A stretch of DNA of 64,000 nt from an uncultured Phascolarctobacterium sp. (GTDB lineage: Bacteria > Bacillota > Negativicutes > Acidaminococcales > Acidaminococcaceae): assembly GCA_900757795.1 (NCBI GenBank), contig CAAEPE010000037.1, forward strand, positions 62,001 to 126,000, written 5' to 3'. The translations under genes were made by a program, and so were the position numbers. Below, in pieces: positions 24,541-33,247 of this stretch. Each line of letters begins with the position of its first letter. The first letter of the stretch is position 1. The notes below the pieces were generated by a model. It was not told the origin of the DNA, did no database searches, and worked only from the letters and a program-made list of their open reading frames with translations.

Positions 24541-26985
24541 TTATTCCTCTTCGTGATGAATCGCAGCCAATGAAACTACCTTATCATTATCATTTAAGGT
24601 CATCAGCTTGACGCCTTGAGTATTGCGTCCATATTGGGAAACACTGTCCACATCAATACGAATGATAATTCCCGCAGAAGTTATCATCATAATTTCCTGC
24701 GCGGGATTTATTACGCGCATCCCAACTACTAAGCCGGTTTTTTCCGTAATCTTAATGTTGATAATGCCTTTGCCGCCGCGGGTCTGCTTGCGATATTCAC
24801 TTACAGCAGTGCGTTTGCCCATGCCAAATTCAGTCGCGGTAAGCACCTCATAGTTTTCGTTAGGAACGCTGTCCATAGCTACAACTTCGTCACCGTAATT
24901 TAAGGAAATACCTCTTACGCCGTGAGCAGTTCTGCCCATTGGACGCACATCCTGCTCGTCAAAGCGAATGGCGATACCGTTGCGGGTAGCTAAAATAATT
25001 TCGCTGTTGCCATCAGTCAGCTCAACGCCTATCAAATCTTCATTTTCATCCAAATTGATAGCCACTAAACCGGCCTTGCGGGCGCTTTCCAAATCCTTAA
25101 GATTAGTCTTTTTCACTGTGCCCTTATTGGTAGCCATAAACATAAACTGCTCGTCAACAAATTCCTTCACAGGAATTACCGCCGTAATTTTTTCACCTTG
25201 CTCTAAAGGCAGCAAGTTAATAATGGCAGTACCCTTGGCAGTACGGCTGGCTTCGGGAATTTCGTAGCCCTTTTGACGGTATACGCGGCCTTTATTGGTG
25301 AAGAACAAAATATTATGGTGAGTGGTGGAGAGGAACAAATGCTCTGCACAATCTTCCTTCTTACCGCTGCCACCGGTTTTGCCCACGCCGCCGCGTTTTT
25401 GGTTGCGGAAATTATCCAAAGTCTGACGCTTAATATAACCTTGATGACTGATGGTAACAACTATATCTTCTTCAGCAATCAAGTCTTCAACATCCATATC
25501 GGAGGAATCACGAGAAATTTCTGTACGGCGTTCATCGCCGAACTTTTTCTTCATTTCCAGCAAATCCTCTTTAATAATATTCATAACCTTGCGTTCGTCT
25601 GCTAAAACGCTTTCCAGCCAATCAATAGTTTCTAAAACGTCAATATATTCATCGTCGATTTTTTTGCGCTCCAAGCCTGTCAAACGCTGCAACCGCATAT
25701 CCAAAATAGCCTGCGCCTGACGCTGACTTAATTTAAAACGCTCCATTAAATTAGCACGGGCAATATCAGCAGTAGCGCTGCTGCGAATAGTGCTGATAAC
25801 AGCATCCAAATTATCCAGCGCAATTTTTAAGCCTTCTAAAATGTGCGCTCTATCCTTGGCTTTGCCTAATTCATAACGAGTACGTCTGGTAACAACGTCC
25901 TTTTGATGCGCCAAATAATATTCCAAAATCTGTTTGAGATTCAAAACGCGCGGCTGTCCGTTAACTAAAGCCAGCATAATAATGCCAAAGGAACTTTGCA
26001 GAGCAGTATGTTTATAAAGCTGATTTAAAACTACATCTGGAACTGCATCACTTTTCAGCTCGACAACAATACGAATACCGTGCTTTAAATTAGAATAATC
26101 GTCAATATGCGTAATGCCTTCAATAGCGCCGTCCTTAACTAATTGAGCGATATCCTTAATTAAATTAGCTTTATTTACCTGATAAGGAATTTCTGTAATG
26201 ATGATATTATGCTTGCCTTTGTTGCCGGGCTCAATTTCTGCTTTCGCACGGATTTTTACTACGCCGCGTCCGGTGGTGTAAGCGCTGGTAATGCCTTCCT
26301 TGCCAAGAATGCAGGCGCCGGTGGGGAAGTCAGGACCCTTGATAGCAGTCATCAGCTGAGAAATTTCTACCTCCGGATTATCAATGAGCATAACAAGACC
26401 GTTAACAACCTCGCACAAATTATGCGGCGGAATATTAGTTGCCATGCCAACGGCAATACCGGCACTGCCGTTAATCAAAAGCGCAGGTACCTTAGACGGC
26501 AATACGGAAGGCTCTTTTAAGGATTCATCATAGTTTGGTACAAAATCTACCGTATCCTTTTCAATATCCTCCAGCATTACCTCAGCAATTTTCGCCATAC
26601 GCACTTCTGTATAACGCATAGCAGCAGCGCTGTCGCCGTCAATAGAACCAAAGTTGCCGTGACCGTCAACCATCAGATAACGAGTAGAAAAATCCTGCGC
26701 TAAACGCACAATGGCATCGTAAACAGGCCTGTCACCGTGGGGATGATATTTACCTAAAACTTCACCGACGATACGCGCAGATTTTTTATAAGGCTTAGTC
26801 GGAGTCATGCCTGCTTCCTGCATAGCGTACAGAATGCGGCGATGTACAGGCTTCAAACCGTCGCGTACATCAGGCAAAGCGCGTTGGATAATTACACTCA
26901 TCGCATAATCAATATATGATTTCTGCATTTCATCTTCTATATATACCGGCAAAACCTTGCCGGTATTCGGCTCTAAATTATCCAT
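24541..26985 (-). CDS. gyrA: DNA gyrase subunit A
   Basis: An 814-residue GyrA that introduces negative supercoils together with GyrB. The active-site Tyr is Y125 (AAAMRYTEVRM); the C-terminal beta-pinwheel has the gyrase box-like QKRGGVG. In the quinolone-determining region the sequence reads HPHGDRPVYD: Arg86 (codon AGG at 26728-26730) stands at the place of E. coli Ser83, while the Asp87 equivalent (D90) is kept. ATG at 26985 follows GAAAGGTGATTGA. It lies in the usual dnaA-gyrB-gyrA neighbourhood, with thiN and a TauE-like gene inserted before it. Confidence 0.97.
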   Translation of the reverse strand: MDNLEPNTGKVLPVYIEDEMQKSYIDYAMSVIIQRALPDVRDGLKPVHRRILYAMQEAGMTPTKPYKKSARIVGEVLGKYHPHGDRPVYDAIVRLAQDFSTRYLMVDGHGNFGSIDGDSAAAMRYTEVRMAKIAEVMLEDIEKDTVDFVPNYDESLKEPSVLPSKVPALLINGSAGIAVGMATNIPPHNLCEVVNGLVMLIDNPEVEISQLMTAIKGPDFPTGACILGKEGITSAYTTGRGVVKIRAKAEIEPGNKGKHNIIITEIPYQVNKANLIKDIAQLVKDGAIEGITHIDDYSNLKHGIRIVVELKSDAVPDVVLNQLYKHTALQSSFGIIMLALVNGQPRVLNLKQILEYYLAHQKDVVTRRTRYELGKAKDRAHILEGLKIALDNLDAVISTIRSSATADIARANLMERFKLSQRQAQAILDMRLQRLTGLERKKIDDEYIDVLETIDWLESVLADERKVMNIIKEDLLEMKKKFGDERRTEISRDSSDMDVEDLIAEEDIVVTISHQGYIKRQTLDNFRNQKRGGVGKTGGSGKKEDCAEHLFLSTTHHNILFFTNKGRVYRQKGYEIPEASRTAKGTAIINLLPLEQGEKITAVIPVKEFVDEQFMFMATNKGTVKKTNLKDLESARKAGLVAINLDENEDLIGVELTDGNSEIILATRNGIAIRFDEQDVRPMGRTAHGVRGISLNYGDEVVAMDSVPNENYEVLTATEFGMGKRTAVSEYRKQTRGGKGIINIKITEKTGLVVGMRVINPAQEIMMITSAGIIIRIDVDSVSQYGRNTQGVKLMTLNDNDKVVSLAAIHHEEE

Positions 26986-27032
26986 TCAATCACCTTTCTT
27001 TCATAAATTGCAGATAAATTTTTATAGAAAAT

Positions 27033-27809
27033 TTATTTTAACAAAATTTCATAAACCTGCTTACCAATAAGCAGAGTAGTTACAAATAAATACAGCGGAC
27101 GCACATAAGCTGCGCCTTTTTTTATGGCTAAGTTGGAACCGCAGATAGCGCCTACAATCATGGACAAAGCCATAATAATGCCGTAAGACCAAATTATGGT
27201 ACCGCTCAGGGCGAAAGAAACAAGAGCGCCGATACCGCTGGCAAAATTCAACGCTTTAGCATTGCCTGCGGCGGTAACAAAATCATAACCCAAATACAAA
27301 AAGCCAAAAATTAAAAACGAGCCGGTCCCCGGACCAAAAAAACCGTCATAAAAGCCGATAGTAAAAGCCATAGCAATAGCTCCCAGCAAAGCATGCAATC
27401 CCAGCTGCTGCACTGCCGAAGTATCGCCCCAATCTTTACGGCGATAGGTATATACAGCAACAGCAACTAAAAGCACAACAATAATATTTTTCATAAGCTT
27501 TTCTGGCAGCAGATAAACTACATAAGCACCTAAGGCAGAGCCTAAAAAGGACAAGGGCATTAAAGCGAAAGCCATTTTTTTGATTTTGCCTGCCCGCCAA
27601 AAGGAAATTACGCTTGTCAAACAACCCATAGATGCCGCCACCTTATTGGTTCCCAAAGCGTAGGGAACAGGCAGACCTAAGCTTAAAAGAGCGGGAGTAG
27701 AAATCAAGCCGCCTCCGCCAACTGTCGAATCAATAAAGGCTGAAATAAAACCTGCCACTATTAAAAAAACTACGGTTACTGTATCTAACGAAGCTGTAAA
27801 ATTTTCCAC
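27033..27809 (-). CDS. TauE/SafE-family membrane transporter
   Basis: 258 residues with about eight hydrophobic segments and the Gly-rich family start (AGFISAFIDSTVGGGGLIS), then LGTNKVAASMG. The TauE/SafE (DUF81) family moves sulfite, sulfonates or other organic anions across the membrane; the substrate is not evident here. The start is GTG at 27809 behind GAGGGGA. It lies between thiN and gyrA on the same strand. Confidence 0.88.
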   Translation of the reverse strand: MENFTASLDTVTVVFLIVAGFISAFIDSTVGGGGLISTPALLSLGLPVPYALGTNKVAASMGCLTSVISFWRAGKIKKMAFALMPLSFLGSALGAYVVYLLPEKLMKNIIVVLLVAVAVYTYRRKDWGDTSAVQQLGLHALLGAIAMAFTIGFYDGFFGPGTGSFLIFGFLYLGYDFVTAAGNAKALNFASGIGALVSFALSGTIIWSYGIIMALSMIVGAICGSNLAIKKGAAYVRPLYLFVTTLLIGKQVYEILLK

Positions 27810-27837
27810 AAAGTCCCCTCAAATCTTATTTTTAATA

Positions 27838-28590
27838 TTATCTTTCATCATGCCAACGAATATATATGCCTGCGCTGCCGCTTAAGCACTGACACACAAC
27901 ATTTTTCTGCGTAGGCAAATTACTTATAGCATAAGGACGCTTTTGGGTAAGCTCTGCATTATGCAAAGGCCACTGAACGCCGTCAATACTAACACGTGCT
28001 GCTTCAGAAAGAGGCAGCCAGGAAATGGCCTGTACCTTTTCAGGTACATCTAGCAATAGTTCCACTGCTTCATCAGCATTTAGTAATATCATAAATTCTT
28101 TATCATCTGCCATAATAACCTGGCAGCAGCGTTGTTGTTTAAATGTCAAAAGAGAATACACATTGCTGAAAAGGTGGTCGAAGCGTCCGCCCCAAATCCC
28201 AGTTGCTAAAATATTTCCCTTTGGCATCTGCTGTAATAAAAGCTGCAAATCAGTATCATCCTTAGCAGGTGAATGAATATCTAAAGCAGATCCTAATTTT
28301 TCTGCTGACTTATAAGCTTCTACATCCGTACTATCACAGTCGCCAACTACAAGAGTAGGGGACAAATCCACAGCTAAAGCATAGCTTACCCCTTTATCAG
28401 CACAAAAAATTTTATAATTTTCCTTTGCCGTTAAATTTTTCAGCCAAGCTTTTTGAGGAGCTCGTCCTCCGGCTAAAAGTAAATTATTTTTTTGCGGCGC
28501 ATGTTTCACGTGAAACATTTCTTGCTGCTGCAAAATTTTTCGACAGATTATTTTTATATTTGGCAGCTGAAAAACTAAAGTAGAAGTCAT
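27838..28590 (-). CDS. thiN: thiamine pyrophosphokinase
   Basis: 250 residues. It transfers pyrophosphate from ATP to thiamine. Family motifs are LLLAGGRAP, FCADKGVSYAL, VVGDCDSTD, KDDTDLQLLL and GGRFDHLFSN. The first about 25 residues are not conserved in the family and a start at Met25 (MFHVKH) is possible; the called ATG at 28590 overlaps the previous gene by four bases (ATGA). A perfect parS-like site lies inside the coding sequence at 28502-28517, over the codons for FHVKH. Confidence 0.88.
   Translation of the reverse strand: MTSTLVFQLPNIKIICRKILQQQEMFHVKHAPQKNNLLLAGGRAPQKAWLKNLTAKENYKIFCADKGVSYALAVDLSPTLVVGDCDSTDVEAYKSAEKLGSALDIHSPAKDDTDLQLLLQQMPKGNILATGIWGGRFDHLFSNVYSLLTFKQQRCCQVIMADDKEFMILLNADEAVELLLDVPEKVQAISWLPLSEAARVSIDGVQWPLHNAELTQKRPYAISNLPTQKNVVCQCLSGSAGIYIRWHDER
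28502..28517. promoter_or_regulatory. parS: parS site (ParB-binding palindrome) inside thiN
   Basis: TGTTTCACGTGAAACA is the exact 16-bp consensus of bacterial parS. It lies about 7 kb from dnaA, where parS sites are expected. It is the loading site for ParB in chromosome segregation; the ParB gene itself is not in the window. Confidence 0.9.
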
Positions 28591-28883
28591 TTTTTTGTCA
28601 AAGGCACTGGTTTAATAATTATCTGATCGTTTTCACGAGAAACCTTCCAAGTGCAGCTGCCGTGATTTTTTTGCAGGCACTCCATGCTGATTTCCAGTAA
28701 AAAACGATTGAGACGTTCTTGAGCTTCACTAGGCAACAAAAGCTCTTTTTTAGCAGGAGTCTTGCTTTTTATTTTATTGTGCTGAATCTTTTCTTCCGCA
28801 TACATGCCGTTTTCAAAGGTTATATTTTCACTAAATCCCTTCAGCATATCAGCGTCGGATAAACCTTTTTTTATTTTAACCAT
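28587..28883 (-). CDS. small hypothetical protein between gyrB and thiN
   Basis: 98 residues, basic, with no signal peptide or membrane helix and no family I recognise. It starts MVKIKKGLSDADMLKGF. It lies 25 bases after gyrB and overlaps thiN by four bases, so it is likely co-transcribed and co-translated with its neighbours. The function is unknown. Confidence 0.65.
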   Translation of the reverse strand: MVKIKKGLSDADMLKGFSENITFENGMYAEEKIQHNKIKSKTPAKKELLLPSEAQERLNRFLLEISMECLQKNHGSCTWKVSRENDQIIIKPVPLTKK

Positions 28884-28908
28884 TGTAAAACCTCACTAAA
28901 AATTTATA

Positions 28909-30849
28909 TTACAAATCAAGATTTCTAACCTTTTTCGCATTTTCTTCGATAAACTGGCGGCGAGGTTCCACCTTATCGCCCATGAGAATGGAGAAAATAC
29001 TATCGGCTTCGGCTGCATCCTCTAAATGTACTTGCAAAATAGTGCGCGCCTCCGGGTCCATAGTGGTTTCCCACAGCTGTCCCGGATTCATTTCGCCTAA
29101 ACCTTTGTAGCGCTGTACATAAGGATTGCTGTCGCGGCCAATTTTATCAAGTATTTGCTGCAATTCTTCGTCGCTATAAGCGTAATAATGCTCTTTCTGT
29201 GTTTTGCGAATTAAATAAAGAGGAGGCTGAGCAATAAATACGTGACCCTCTTTAATCAACGGCTGCATATAGCGATAAAAGAAAGTAAGCAGTAAGGTGC
29301 GAATGTGAGCGCCGTCGACATCAGCATCAGTCATAATAATAATTTTACCGTAACGAGCCTTAGCTAAATTAAAATCATCACCGATACCACAGCCAAAGGC
29401 AGTAATCATATTACGAATTTCCTCGCTACTTAAAATTCTGTCTAAACGCGCTTTTTCTACGTTTAAAATTTTACCGCGCAAAGGCAAAATCGCTTGGAAA
29501 TCAGAATTACGTCCTTGCTTAGCGCTGCCTCCCGCAGAATCGCCTTCGACCAAATAAATTTCGGTGTCTTCTACATTACGACTCTTACAGTCTGCCAGTT
29601 TACCGGGCAAACCGCCAATATCCATAGCGTTTTTCCTGCGCGTTAATTCGCGCGCCTTTCTGGCAGCCACACGCGCACGAGCAGCAATAATACCTTTTTC
29701 AACAATCTTTTTAGCTACAGCAGGATTTTCCTCCATAAATTCAGTCAAGCTGTCACCGACTAAATTATCAACAATAGGCATAACTTCGCTATTGCCCAGC
29801 TTAATTTTTGTCTGACTTTCAAATTGCGGATTAGGAACCTTTAAGCTTAAAACTGCCGTCAAGCCTTCGCGTACATCATCACCGCTTAAAGCATCTTCGT
29901 TATCCTTGAGCAATTTATTAGCGCGGGCATAATTATTAATAGTGCGGGTTAAAGCCTTACGGAAGCCGCTTAAATGAGTGCCGCCTTCTTCCGTATTGAT
30001 ATTATTTACATAGGTGAAAACATTCTCGTTGTAGGTATCGCAATACTGCATAGCCACCTCAACGATAATATTATTTTTTTCGCCCTCTAAATAAATGGGC
30101 TTGGCATTAATTTTATCCTTGTTATGGTCAACAAATTCTACAAATTCAATAATACCGCCGGCAAAGTGAAAGCTTTCGCTGCGTCCTTCAGGACGTTCAT
30201 CAATCAAAGAAATGGTAATGCCTTTATTTAAAAATGCCAGCTCGCGAATACGCAAACGCAGAGTATCGTAGCTGTATTCTGTTTCGGTAAAAATAGAAGC
30301 GTCAGGCTTAAAATGAACGGTGGTGCCGGTAGTTTCAGTAGAGCCTTTTTCATAAAGCTTTTTACTGGTTTTGCCTTGCTTAAACTCAATACCGTAGCAC
30401 TTGCCGTTACGGCGAACCTCGACTTCCATTTTTTCACTTAAAGCGTTAACACAGGTAACGCCAACGCCGTGCAGGCCGCCGGAAACCTTATAACCGCCAT
30501 CGCCAAATTTACCGCCGGCATGCAGCACAGTCATAATAACTTCAACGGCAGGCTTCTTTTCCTTTTTCATCATATCCACGGGAATACCGCGGCCATTATC
30601 AATAACCGTAATACTGTTATCCTCATGAATAATTACTTTAATTTCATCACAATGACCAGCCAAAGCTTCGTCAATACTATTGTCTACAACCTCATAAACC
30701 AAATGGTGCAGACCGCGGGCAGAGGTACTGCCAATGTACATAGCAGGTCTTTTGCGAACTGCCTCCAAGCCCTCGAGAACATGGATTTGATCCGCATTAT
30801 AGCTGCCATTGACGGCAGTAGCTTCTTCAATATCAATATCTTGGGTCAT
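28909..30849 (-). CDS. gyrB: DNA gyrase subunit B
   Basis: A 646-residue ATPase subunit of gyrase. It has the GHKL fold (VYEVVDNSIDEALAGHCD, NGRGIPVD, GGLHGVGVTCVNAL) and the Toprim domain (YLVEGDSAGGSAKQGR, PLRGKILNVEKA, DADVDGAHIRTLL). The end, RRQFIEENAKKVRNLDL, is typical. ATG at 30849 follows CGGAGGTAAAT. It lies downstream of remB as in Bacillus subtilis. Confidence 0.98.
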   Translation of the reverse strand: MTQDIDIEEATAVNGSYNADQIHVLEGLEAVRKRPAMYIGSTSARGLHHLVYEVVDNSIDEALAGHCDEIKVIIHEDNSITVIDNGRGIPVDMMKKEKKPAVEVIMTVLHAGGKFGDGGYKVSGGLHGVGVTCVNALSEKMEVEVRRNGKCYGIEFKQGKTSKKLYEKGSTETTGTTVHFKPDASIFTETEYSYDTLRLRIRELAFLNKGITISLIDERPEGRSESFHFAGGIIEFVEFVDHNKDKINAKPIYLEGEKNNIIVEVAMQYCDTYNENVFTYVNNINTEEGGTHLSGFRKALTRTINNYARANKLLKDNEDALSGDDVREGLTAVLSLKVPNPQFESQTKIKLGNSEVMPIVDNLVGDSLTEFMEENPAVAKKIVEKGIIAARARVAARKARELTRRKNAMDIGGLPGKLADCKSRNVEDTEIYLVEGDSAGGSAKQGRNSDFQAILPLRGKILNVEKARLDRILSSEEIRNMITAFGCGIGDDFNLAKARYGKIIIMTDADVDGAHIRTLLLTFFYRYMQPLIKEGHVFIAQPPLYLIRKTQKEHYYAYSDEELQQILDKIGRDSNPYVQRYKGLGEMNPGQLWETTMDPEARTILQVHLEDAAEADSIFSILMGDKVEPRRQFIEENAKKVRNLDL

Positions 30850-30869
30850 ATTTACCTCCGTAACAAAAT

Positions 30870-31139
30870 TTATAAATTAGTATAGACTGCACCCACCATA
30901 AAACCGGTATCGGCGCGTTTTTTCAAAGTTATAGCCGAAATAGCAGACAAGTACAAGGTATCACCAGTTAAAATCATACTTGCATAAGCTTCGCCGTCGG
31001 CAGCGTCAACGATTTGATAATTTTGACCGTATTTCAGCACATAATCTTCATAGATTAACGACTGTGGGTCGCGAAGGTTAAAAATAGCGATTATCTCACT
31101 ATTTTTTACCATACAATCGGCTCCCAAATGCAAGTACAC
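30870..31139 (-). CDS. remB: RemB-like (DUF370) regulatory protein
   Basis: 89 residues, resembling B. subtilis RemB (YaaB) at the N-terminus (starts xYLHLGADCMVKNSEIIAIF). It lies between recF and gyrB as RemB does there. RemA/RemB-type proteins are DNA-binding regulators of matrix and other genes. The start is GTG at 31139 with GGAGGG upstream; it overlaps the end of the DciA-like gene by 41 bases. The RemB-like start itself supports this overlap. Confidence 0.85.
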   Translation of the reverse strand: MYLHLGADCMVKNSEIIAIFNLRDPQSLIYEDYVLKYGQNYQIVDAADGEAYASMILTGDTLYLSAISAITLKKRADTGFMVGAVYTNL

Positions 31140-31866
31140 TTTGATCCCTCCGTAAATAGGCTATGGCATTATCATACATAGCAGCTGTTATGTCTTCAGG
31201 CTGCTTTTCCAGTAAAAAAAGTACAGCCAGCATAGATTCTGTTTTGCTGGCGTAACCTGAGCGCACTTTTTCAAAATAATAATTTTTCAATCTGTCCTTG
31301 ACAGCCGTAAATAATATTTTATCACATTTATAGTAAGCTAGACAATCCTTAAAGGTTAACCACGGCTGAATGCGCAAAAGCTCTGCCAGCTGCTGGCGCA
31401 GCTTATTTTTGTTTTCACGCTCGCACACACTGCATAACTCCAAGCCCTTGAGCATGCGCGCACCACATTGAGGACAGCTGGTATATTCATAAACAGGCGC
31501 TGCTTCCTTCTGCTGCTCTTGCTTTTCCTGCCGCTTGTAATAACCGCCGCTATGAAAATACAGCTTTTTTATAATGACTCTTCCACAAAGATAAGCATTC
31601 ACCTTTTGCAAAAATAAATCCTGAAACATATACAGCTCGTTAGCTAACAGAGAATTAACTGTACGAATATGCAGCTCATTGGCAACAAGCTTTTCTACAC
31701 AGCAGCGTCCTACAAGATTCAAGCCGCAGATTTCGGGCCATTTTTTCATCAAATAATGCTGCAAATACAAATATTTTCCCTGCATGGGAACAAATTTATT
31801 ATTAAAGCGAGGGTCGAATAAATGCTCAATCACAGCATCTGTACTTACTAGTTTATCTTCATACAT
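31099..31866 (-). CDS. DciA-like (DUF721) protein with zinc ribbon
   Basis: 255 residues. Residues about 25-115 fit the DUF721/DciA pattern (LMKKWPEICGLNLVGRC, ELHIRTVNSLLANELYM), followed by a four-Cys zinc-ribbon-like stretch (CPQCGARM, then CSVCERE) and an all-alpha C-terminal part. DciA proteins load the replicative helicase DnaB in bacteria without DnaC, and genes of this family often lie between recF and gyrB. The zinc ribbon and the about 110-residue extension go beyond the minimal DciA domain. The function is inferred from family and place. Confidence 0.75.
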   Translation of the reverse strand: MYEDKLVSTDAVIEHLFDPRFNNKFVPMQGKYLYLQHYLMKKWPEICGLNLVGRCCVEKLVANELHIRTVNSLLANELYMFQDLFLQKVNAYLCGRVIIKKLYFHSGGYYKRQEKQEQQKEAAPVYEYTSCPQCGARMLKGLELCSVCERENKNKLRQQLAELLRIQPWLTFKDCLAYYKCDKILFTAVKDRLKNYYFEKVRSGYASKTESMLAVLFLLEKQPEDITAAMYDNAIAYLRRDQSVLAFGSRLYGKK

Positions 31867-31882
31867 ACAAAATACCTAAATA

Positions 31883-33010
31883 TTACGCCTGCCACACTAC
31901 GCCATTTTCGATGCGAAAATAAGCGTTGCCTGCTAAATCCGGAATTAACTCTCTATCATTAACGGTAATAAAGGTCTGCACGCGGCCGTCAATAAATAAT
32001 AACAGCTGCGCACGACGGCTGTCGTCCAACTCGCTCATAACGTCATCCAAAAGCAGCACAGGAAATTCGCCAATTTCTCGATGCACATATTCCAGCTGTG
32101 ACAGCTTTAAAGCTAAAGCTCCGCTGCGCTGCTGTCCCTGCGAGCCAAAGGAACGCAGAGAAATATTATTTAAAAGCAGCTGTAAATCGTCGCGATGGGG
32201 ACCGATGCCTGTGTTACCGCGCAAAATATCAATATGCTCGCGCTGCGCTAAATTTTCCCCATAAAAATCTTCGCTGATAGCAGCAGTATTAGTAGGGTAA
32301 AGCAATTCGCCGTTATTAGCTTTCAGCTCGTAGCGAACCTTGAGCTGCTCCTGATTTTGCGCAATAGAGCCGTAAATTTCGCTGACGATATTTTCCAGCT
32401 TATTTAACGCCAGCATACGCTTACGGGTAATAGCAGCCGCCAGCTTCATAAATTCTTGATTCCAAGGCTGCAAGGCTTCACGCTTGCTGCCGTTATCGCG
32501 AATATCCTTTAAAAGGCGATTGCGCTGCAGCAAAACGCGATTATATTTCACCAGCAAATCATAGTAAAGCGGATCTGTCTGCGAAATCTGCATATCAAAA
32601 AAACGTCGTCTTAAAGCAGGCTCGCCTTTAACAAGCTGCAAATCCTCCGGCGAAAACATTACCGTATTCAAGGAGCCATAATGCTCTTTGGGGCGTACCT
32701 TAGCACCGTCCAGAAAAATTTCTTTTTTCCACTTTTGCTGCTGGCGGTATTTTTTTAATTTTACTTCATGTCCGCCGCTGAAGCTTTCATACGCAATACC
32801 AACTGCCATAGCGTCGCTGCCCAGCTTTAAAAGCTCCTCTTCCGTATTAGTGCGGTGGGATAGGCCAAAGGCTCCGTAAAAAATAGCTTCTAAAATATTA
32901 GTTTTTCCCTGAGCATTTTTGCCGTAAAAAACATTGATCATAGCTGGAAGCTGCAGCTGACAGCTAGAATAATTACGAAAATTTACCGCGTATAGGCTGG
33001 TGATTTTCAT
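31883..33010 (-). CDS. recF: DNA replication and repair protein RecF
   Basis: A 375-residue SMC-like ATPase that helps load RecA at gaps. Walker A is YGKNAQGKTN near residue 30, the signature is LRSFGSQGQQRSGALALKL and Walker B is PVLLLDDVMSELD. It starts 4 bases inside the end of the S4-domain gene (ATGA overlap), so translation is coupled. Confidence 0.97.
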   Translation of the reverse strand: MKITSLYAVNFRNYSSCQLQLPAMINVFYGKNAQGKTNILEAIFYGAFGLSHRTNTEEELLKLGSDAMAVGIAYESFSGGHEVKLKKYRQQQKWKKEIFLDGAKVRPKEHYGSLNTVMFSPEDLQLVKGEPALRRRFFDMQISQTDPLYYDLLVKYNRVLLQRNRLLKDIRDNGSKREALQPWNQEFMKLAAAITRKRMLALNKLENIVSEIYGSIAQNQEQLKVRYELKANNGELLYPTNTAAISEDFYGENLAQREHIDILRGNTGIGPHRDDLQLLLNNISLRSFGSQGQQRSGALALKLSQLEYVHREIGEFPVLLLDDVMSELDDSRRAQLLLFIDGRVQTFITVNDRELIPDLAGNAYFRIENGVVWQA

Positions 33011-33234
33011 TGTTCTTCTCTGATGACAGTCAATTCAATTTGGTCGTCGATATTTACAATATCACCGGGAAAAACCTTTTTGCGTTTTTCCGTGATAGTT
33101 TTACCGTTTAATTTAACTACGCCGTCCTCAACCATGAGAAAAGCCTGGCCGCCAGTGTCGGCGACGCCGGAAAATTTCAGTAATTTATCCATAGTAATAA
33201 ATTCTGTGGTAATAGTTACATTTTCTTTCTGCAT
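33007..33234 (-). CDS. rlbA: S4-domain RNA-binding protein (YaaA/RlbA type)
   Basis: 75 residues making a single S4 fold (MDKLLKFSGVADTGGQAF, DGVVKLNGKTITEKRKKV, PGDIV). Proteins of this kind lie between dnaN and recF in Firmicutes; in B. subtilis the gene is yaaA/rlbA, linked to ribosome assembly. It overlaps recF by four bases and follows dnaN after 13 bases. Confidence 0.9.
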   Translation of the reverse strand: MQKENVTITTEFITMDKLLKFSGVADTGGQAFLMVEDGVVKLNGKTITEKRKKVFPGDIVNIDDQIELTVIREEQ

Positions 33235-33247
33235 TATTGCCAGCTCC

